From Girardinichthys multiradiatus (taxonomy: Eukaryota > Chordata > Actinopteri > Cyprinodontiformes > Goodeidae), in the NCBI RefSeq assembly GCF_021462225.1, contig NC_061818.1, positions 20,781,978 through 20,845,977 on the forward strand: a stretch of DNA of 64,000 bases. Direction: 5' to 3'. The notes below the pieces were generated by a model. The model searched no databases. It was not told the DNA's origin and saw only the letters and a list, made by a program, of their open reading frames with translations. Of the stretch, positions 57,963 to 64,000 are shown one piece after another; positions within the stretch are counted from its first letter, which is position 1; each line of letters opens with the position of its first letter. Position numbers and translations under genes: made by a program.

Positions 57963-59970
57963 GAAAGCTATTTTAAGGCACTTTCAAAACAATTTGACAG
58001 GAAAGAATCATAACAGATCAAATATATGATTTAAAAGGTCTGGGACCCAGAGGGTAACAAAGCAGCAACTTCCTGCTCTGGATAATATTGTGATCAGCAG
58101 TGTGTGAAAATGTAATAACAGTCAAAATGTCAAGAGCCAAACATCGTACCAAATCAGCTGTGCTAGTTGAAACTAAGGTCCCCTGTCAGGGTGCTTTCGG
58201 CTTCCTTGGCACCACAAAATATTTACTCAACAGCAGCAATGATGTTTTGTAATAGTTTTTACCTTTGTTTAAGACAATCCAAAATATACACACTAGGTTT
58301 ATTAAGGTTAATGTTTTAACTGGATTAAAGCTGATTCTACATTCTGTATCCAGACTGTGCATGTGTCAGTAAATGTCACAGAGGATATGTCACATTTAGT
58401 AATGATTAATACCAAACAATGTGTCAATAAACAGGCCACGTAGCCTTAATTACTGCCAGTGACAGATTTATCATCCTCTGTCAAATCTGTCAAAACCTCT
58501 ATTGAGTTTTAAAAATGTCACAGATCACAAATGAACTTCTTTCTACCAGCTGAGATAGAAGAAGAGATGTATCAGAGATTGATGCACTCTTCCCAACTGC
58601 CTGCAGCCTCAAGGTGGGATATAATTCAAACTTACAAACAGTTGTCATTTAGAAACTCTGTGCCTTGTAACAGCAGGAATTACCTGACACCGGATTCCAT
58701 AATCACTGTTTTTATGCTGAGCCCCTTGTGGAATTTCGTTTTGATCACACCAAACATCTCAAAGCCGCGAAAGCTTGTAATGCAGCGTCGAGACATATCG
58801 CCTGCGATTTTTGTCTGAATGAGACAAGACCTGTCATTTTTAGCTAAAAAACGCTGCACAAGGGGGACTTTGGCTTAGTCTGTTTGAAAGCTCCTCACAC
58901 TGACACATGCACACGCGTGTGCTAATTGCTGTCTCTGTCATATTGATGCCTTCTCTAAATTCTCCAGGTTTGTATCTGGGTTAATTACACCTTCCTAATC
59001 CCTCTGAATCTACAGCTCATTCGTAACGTGTCATTACGACACAAAAGAGAAGCTTTGCACTGCTTGTGTTTTATTACCAACACACTGGTGAATAGATGTA
59101 TAACGTTCTTCCCAGTGATAGAAGTTATCCACTCTTGAACGCTACATATTTATTGTTAAAAACAGATCCTGATCATTTATTGCAGCTTAGGGAAATTCAA
59201 AAAGGTAGAGTTATGTCTCATAGTGTCTAATTTAATGTTTAACCACATCAGCCTCTAGAGAATAAAGCCTGGTCAGGAATTTTGTTTACGAAGTAAACGA
59301 TGTCTTAAGGTTGTGCATGACTGAGCATTTTCCCAAGGCCTATTAAACACGGTATGTAACTCCAGCTTCAACATGCACATATTTACACAAATCTCACTCA
59401 CTGCTGCTTTTACTCAGTGCAGAGAAAATAAAGCAGCACCCTTCAGCCCTTTCAGCTGCATACCATGTGGCAATAATCCAAAAATTATATGAGAGTGTAT
59501 ATGGGATGCCACATGTCATGTGATGGGTTATAGAATAAATTTGATTTCATAGAAGAAACAAAAACTATGGGAAAATAAGAACCGATTTTCAAATATAAGG
59601 CATCATTTAGTTCCGTTTGGCATAAAAACAGAAAGTGAGGAAGCAGCTAACTTAATCCTGGTCGGAAGTAAAACTACCCCCTAAAGGCATCAATGTTAAA
59701 GCCATCGCAACATACTTATTTATTTAGCTAGTTTAGCAAGGTGAGTGTCTTTTAAATATCTTGTCTGAAATGGTTTTCCCATCTAATAATCATTTAAAAG
59801 ATCTTAGAAATTATTACCATTCATTGCTGCCATTCTATTTCTGTTCTGTATGTTTTTCTGGATGAAGCTATAGGAACAACTATTGCCGCCATTAACTATG
59901 CATACTCTGCTTCTTTTTATCCCATTGAAACCACCTCTTTTTGAACGTGTCTGTGTTTATCTGTGTCTCT

Positions 59971-60024
59971 TTCAATTCAATTCAATTCAATTCAATTCAA
60001 TTTAATTCAATTCAATTCAATTCA
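59971..60024. repeat. (AATTC)n microsatellite, probable LINE 3' tail
   Basis: About ten pentamer units with one substitution. On the minus strand it reads as a (GAATT)n tail following ctatataaactgaattg, the usual 3' end of the LINE family at 61672-62560. Confidence 0.85.
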
Positions 60025-60033
60025 GTTTATATA

Positions 60034-61665
60034 CAGTACAGACCAAAAGTTTGGACACACCTTCTCATTCAAAGAGTTTTCTTTATTTTCATGACTATGA
60101 ATATTGTAGCTTCACACTGAAGGCATCAAAACTATGAATTAACACATGTGGAATTATATACTGAACAAAAAAAGTGTGAAACAACTGAAAATATGTCTTA
60201 TATTCTAGGTTCTTCAAATTAGCCACCTTTTGCTCTGATTACTGCTCCGCACACTCTTGGCATTTTGTTGATGAGCTTCAAGAGGTAGTCACCTGAAATG
60301 GTTTTCCAACAGTCTTGAAGGATTTCCCAGAGATGCTTAGCACTTGTTGGCCCTTTTGCCTTCACTCTGCGGTCCAGCTCACCACAAACCATCTCAATTG
60401 GCTTCAGGTCCGGTGAATGTGGAGGCCAGGTCATCTGGCGCAGCACCCCATCACTCTCCTTCTTGGTCAAATAACCCTTACACAGCCTGGAGGTGTGTTT
60501 GGGGTCATTGTCCTGTTGAAAAATAAATGATGGTCCAACTAAACGCAAACCAGATGGAATAGCATGCTGCTGCAAGATGCTGTGGTAGCCATGCTGGTTC
60601 AGTATGCCTTCAATTTTGAATAAATCCCCAACAGTGTCACCAGCAAAGCACTCCCACACCATCACACCTCCTCCTCCATGCTTCACGGTGGGAACCAGGC
60701 ATATAGAGTCCATCCGTTCACCTCTTCTGCGCCGCACAAAGACACGGTGGTTGGAACCAAAGATCTCAAACTTGGACTCATCAGACCAAAGCACATATTT
60801 CCACTGGTCTAATGTCCATTCCTTGTGTTCTTTAGCCCAAACAAGTCTCTTCTGCTTGTTGCCTGTCCTCAGCAGTGGTTTCCTAGCAGCTATTTTACCA
60901 TGAAGGCCTGATTCACACAGTCTCCTCTTAACAGTTGTTCTAGAGATGTGTCTGCTGCTAGAACTCTGTGTGGCATTGACCTGTTCTCTAATCTGAGCTG
61001 CTGTTAACCTGCGATTTCTGAGGCTGGTGACTCGGATGAACTTATCGTCCGCAGCAGAGGTGACTCTTGGTCTTCCTTTCCTGGGGCGGTCCTCATGTGA
61101 GCCAGTTTCTTTGTAGCGCTTGATGGGTTTTGCGACTGCACTTGGGGACACTTTCAGAGTTTTCCCAATTGTTCGGACTGACTAACCTTCATTTCTTAAA
61201 GTAATGATGGCCACTTGTTTTTCTTTACTTAGCTGCTTTTTTCTTGCCATAATACAAATTCTAACAGTCTATTCAGTAGGACTATCAGTTGTGTACTGTA
61301 TCCACCTCATGCATAACACAACTGATGGTCCCAACCCCATTTATAAGGCTTGAAATCCCACTTATTAAACCTGACAGGGCACACCTGTGAAGTGAAAACC
61401 ATTTCAGGTGACTACCTCTTGAAGCTCATCAACAGAATGCCAAGAGTGTGCGGAGCAGTAATCAAAGCAAAAGGTGGCTACTTTGAAAAACCTAGAATAT
61501 AAGACATACTTTCAGTTGTTTCACACTTTTTTGTTCAGTATATAATTCAACATGTGTTAATTCATAGTTTTCATGCCTTCAGTTTGAAGCTACAATATTC
61601 ATAGTCATGAAAATAAAGACAACTCTTTGAATGAGAAGGTGTGTCCAAACCTTTGGTGTGTACTG
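60034..61665 (-). mobile_element. Tc1-related DD38E element (Intruder-like), 1632 bp
   Basis: Ends CAGTACAGACCAAAAGTTTG and (reverse complement) CAGTACACACCAAAGGTTTG, with TA at 60032-60033 and 61666-61667. It sits in a LINE tail between ttcagttta and tgtagcgccaattcac. DD38E spacing was described for the Intruder sister family of Tc1 in fish, frogs and lampreys (family knowledge). Confidence 0.9.
60219..61250 (-). pseudogene. DD38E transposase with one premature stop
   Basis: From ATG at 61250 the frame reads MARKKQLSKEKQVAIITLRN EG, then TAG at codon 23 (expected Gln), then SVRTIGKTLKVSPSAVAKP and on to RAKGG, where the frame ends at 60219. The part after the stop stays open for 310 codons from an internal Met. 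Motifs: WSDESKFEIFG, QQDNDPKHTS and PDLKPIEMV, with 38 residues between the second Asp and the Glu. Substitutions in the last motif (LNPIE to LKPIE; VWGELD to VCGELD) are unusual. Without read-through the first HTH would be lost. Confidence 0.88.
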
Positions 61666-61671
61666 TATGTA

Positions 61672-62560
61672 GCGCCAATTCACAACACATGTTGTCTCAA
61701 GGCACTTCACAAAAGACAGGTACATACATTCCAATTAATCGTAACCATTGAACAGTGCAGTCAGATTCAGTTATTTATTCAAATTGGATAAAAAGTTTTT
61801 CTATCTAAGGAAACCCAGCAGATTGCATCGAGACAGAGATTTGTAGCATTCACTCCTCCTGGATGAGCATGTAGAGACAGTGGACAGTCACTGGCGTTGA
61901 CTTTGCAGCAATCCCTCATACTGAGCATGCATGTAGCGACAGTGGAGAGGAAAAACTCCTTTTTAACAAGAAGAAACCTCCAGCAGAACCAAGCTCAGTG
62001 TGAGCGGCCATCTGCCACGACCGACTGGTGGTTTGAGAGAACAGAGCAGAGACACAAAGAGAACAAAGAAGCACTGATCCAGGAGTCCTTTCTGTGGGAA
62101 GGTAAAGTAAATGTTAGTGTATGTAGCTCCTTTAGTTGTTTCACCTAGAAAGAAAGAACAGATAAACTTTGAGCCAGTTTTCAAGGATAGAGTTTGAAAG
62201 AGAACACATATAATTAGTTACAGTAAAAGCTCAGTCAATTGCTATATCTAGGAGAGAGAAAGGGTTAAACACTGAAAGACAGGGCCAAGTGGATCATCTG
62301 TAGAAGGTGAGCATTAAGTTATTGCCAGCAGAAGCTTGGACAATGCCCCTCTCCAGAAAGGTGTCACAGGTAGACACAGAGTCAGGCCAGGTGTAGCTTC
62401 TAGGAAGATAAATTTCAGTTATTGCTGTTATTCAGTTAAAAACTGAAATAACAGCAAATAATGCAAAATTGGAGAGTAGTGTGAGAATGCAGCGAAGAGG
62501 GTGAAAGTGGTCATTATGTCCGCCAGCAGCCTAAGCCTATAGCAGCATAACTACAGAGTT
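61672..62560 (-). mobile_element. LINE 3' UTR copy (interrupted by the DD38E element)
   Basis: On the minus strand, long non-coding LINE 3' sequence (ataggcttaggctgctgg, cagcagaagcttgg antisense, tgccttgagacaacatgtg) ends in gcgctacata. It continues beyond the inserted element into the (GAATT)n tail at 59971-60024. 5' truncated; no coding part remains in this copy. Confidence 0.7.
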
Positions 62561-62569
62561 AGTTTCAGT

Positions 62570-63905
62570 TTCAGTTTATTTATTTATTTATATAGCGCTT
62601 ATTTACAACAATGTCGTCTCAAGGCACCCCACAAAGGGTCCGGAACGGCGCGGGGCTGCCGGGGAGGCCAGACCAAACCACCGAGTGCCAGAGACCGGCC
62701 ACCCCAGAACAGACCACGTGTAGGGGCACTAAGTAAAATAATAAACTGATAAAGTTTGTCCATCTAGAACCCACTGATGGCCATTGTTATACTAAAAACC
62801 ACAAGGATCGGGTTATCTCTGTCAGACTGATTATAACCATTGGAAAAGAGAAGGGGTCATACAGGTAGCAGAAATGGAGGGTGTTTGCACCTCAACCATA
62901 ACTGAGCCGGTTTAGGCTAAACCTGACTCCCCCTTTCTCCATCAAACTGGGAGGGAGGAAGGCGGAGGTCAAAAATAAGGAAGATAGCTCAGGATAACCT
63001 AAGCCACTCCAACTATAAGCTTTATCAAAAAGGAAAATTTTAAGCCTAGCTTTAAGAGTAGACAGGGTGTCTGCCTCACGGACTAAAACTGGGAGCTGGT
63101 TCCACAGGAGATGAGCCTGATAACTAAAGGATCTGCCTCCCATTCTACTTCTATAGACTCTAGGAACCACCAGTAAACCTGCAGTCTGAGAACAAAGTGC
63201 CCTGTTAGGAACATATGGAACAATCAGATCTCTGATGTATGATGGAGCTAGATCATTAAGGGCTTTATATGTGAGGAGGAGAATTTTAAATTATTTTCTG
63301 GATTTAACAGGGAGCCAATGAAGGGAAGCTAAAATAGGAGAAACATGAACTATCTTTTTCATTTTCATCAGAACTCTTGCTGCAGCATTTTGAATCAGCT
63401 GAAGGCTTTTAACTGCATTTTGTGGACATCCTGATAGTAAAGAATTACAATAGTCCAGCCTTGAAGTAACAAATGCATGGACTAGTTTTTCAGCGTCATT
63501 CCTGAATAGGATATTTCTAATTTTTGCAAATTATCCGAAGGTGAAAGAAGAAAATCCTAAAAACCTGTTTAATATGGGATTTAAATGACATGTCCCGGTC
63601 AAAAATAACACCAAGGTTTTTTACTTTATTACCGGAGGTCAATTTAATGCCATCCAGGTTAAGTGATTGACTAAGCAGTTTCTTTTTTAAAGACTCCGGT
63701 CCAAAGACATCAACTTCTGTCTTGTCTGAATTTAGAAGCAAAAAATCTAAAGTCATCCAAGTTTTTATGTCTTCAAGACATGCTTGTAGTCTATCTAACT
63801 GGTTGGGCTCATCAGGATTTATGGATTAGTAAAGCTGAGTATCACCAGCGTAACAATGATAATTTATCCTATGCTGCCTGATAATTTGACCTATTGGAAG
63901 CATAT
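62570..63905 (-). pseudogene. LINE copy with RT C-terminal half, YADD mutated
   Basis: On the minus strand, about 63830 reads CYAGDTQLY then a stop, then LDRLQACLEDIKTWMTLDFL, LLNSDKTEVDVFGPE and VKNLGVIFDRDMSFKSHIKQ (63517-63756). After frame breaks come MVPRVYRSRMGGRSFSYQA and LLWNQLPVLVREADTLSTLK (62892-63170). The 3' UTR ends at about 62570 with a (aataa)-type tail. The RT active-site box YADD is YAGD here, so a catalytic Asp is lost. Probably an L2-like clade (by wording; not certain). Confidence 0.85.
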
Positions 63906-63906
63906 A

Positions 63907-64000
63907 CAGGGGTAGGACAATGAAACTGAAACACCTGTCATTTTAGTGTGGGAGGTTTCATGGCTAAATTGGACCAGCCTGGTAGCCAGTCTTCATTGAT
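63907..64000 (+). mobile_element. Left end of another Tc1-type element, cut by window edge
   Basis: TA at 63905-63906, then CAGGGGTAGGACAATGAAAC, gaaacacctgtcattttagt and gtgggaggtttcatggctaa, the terminus of a common fish Tc1 family distinct from A-E. It is inserted in the LINE just upstream of the YAGD box, and the rest lies outside the window. Confidence 0.8.

Larger units (their letters stand above)
49881..64000. other. Gene-free upstream region filled with repeats
   Basis: No host exon was recognised 5' of baiap2l1. Named repeats cover 50451-52330, 53375-53780, 54930-55110, 56493-57360, 57869-57962 and 59971-64000. 49900-50440, 52330-53370, 53790-54920, 55110-56490, 57370-57860 and 57970-59960 show only AT-rich non-coding sequence. 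Confidence 0.7.

Noticed and set aside
58531..58818. 95-aa plus-strand frame, MNFFLPAEIEEEMYQRL start
   Set aside because: No recognisable domain, no splice or promoter support, surrounded by non-coding AT-rich DNA.

Overview
The window looks like teleost fish nuclear DNA. It is AT-rich and intron-rich, with GT-AG splice sites, and is crowded with fish-type Tc1/mariner, hAT, Kolobok-like, Harbinger-like, LINE and tRNA-SINE repeats. No prokaryotic features (operons, ribosome binding sites, CRISPR) were seen.

The only host gene I can support is on the minus strand. It is a teleost orthologue of BAIAP2L1 (IRTKS), an I-BAR (IMD) plus SH3 adaptor that links curved plasma membrane to actin assembly. 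I reconstructed twelve coding exons, from the ATG at 49592 down to a splice donor after 6004. All donor/acceptor phases agree and they encode 468 residues: I-BAR domain about 1-235, proline/serine linker, SH3 about 333-390, and a Ser/Thr-rich tail with the conserved LPPTDY block. The last exon, expected to carry the short C-terminal WH2-like segment, was not found and probably lies left of the window.

Layout in transcription order, right to left. 50-64 kb upstream is gene-free and full of transposon and LINE debris, including a DD38E Tc1 relative ('Intruder'-like) with one stop in its transposase, two copies of one LINE family, and the edge of another Tc1 element. Intron 1 (46.3-49.5 kb) holds a SINE and old repeats. 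Intron 3 (33.5-45.9 kb) holds a 2.3-kb hAT-type element with nested inverted-repeat elements, a Harbinger-like element, a Kolobok-like element with a THAP-like fragment, Tc1 fossils and a perfect 17-bp hairpin. Intron 4 (25.4-33.4 kb) holds two young Tc1 copies in opposite orientation. Intron 6 (17.4-23.4 kb) holds a truncated young copy, and intron 10 (7.2-14.2 kb) holds two more.

The most striking feature is the five near-identical Tc1/mariner copies (A-E) within 23 kb of one gene. They have 200-bp inverted repeats with internal direct repeats (IR/DR), TA target duplications on four, and open transposase frames. B and D encode a full 334-aa DD34E transposase. A, C and E share one 42-bp in-frame deletion, so a deleted lineage seems to have kept moving, perhaps in trans. 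D and E face each other and could fold intron 4 pre-mRNA into a stem of about 1.5 kb. I found no clearly new gene system; the novelty is in transposon structure and its possible effects on this gene.
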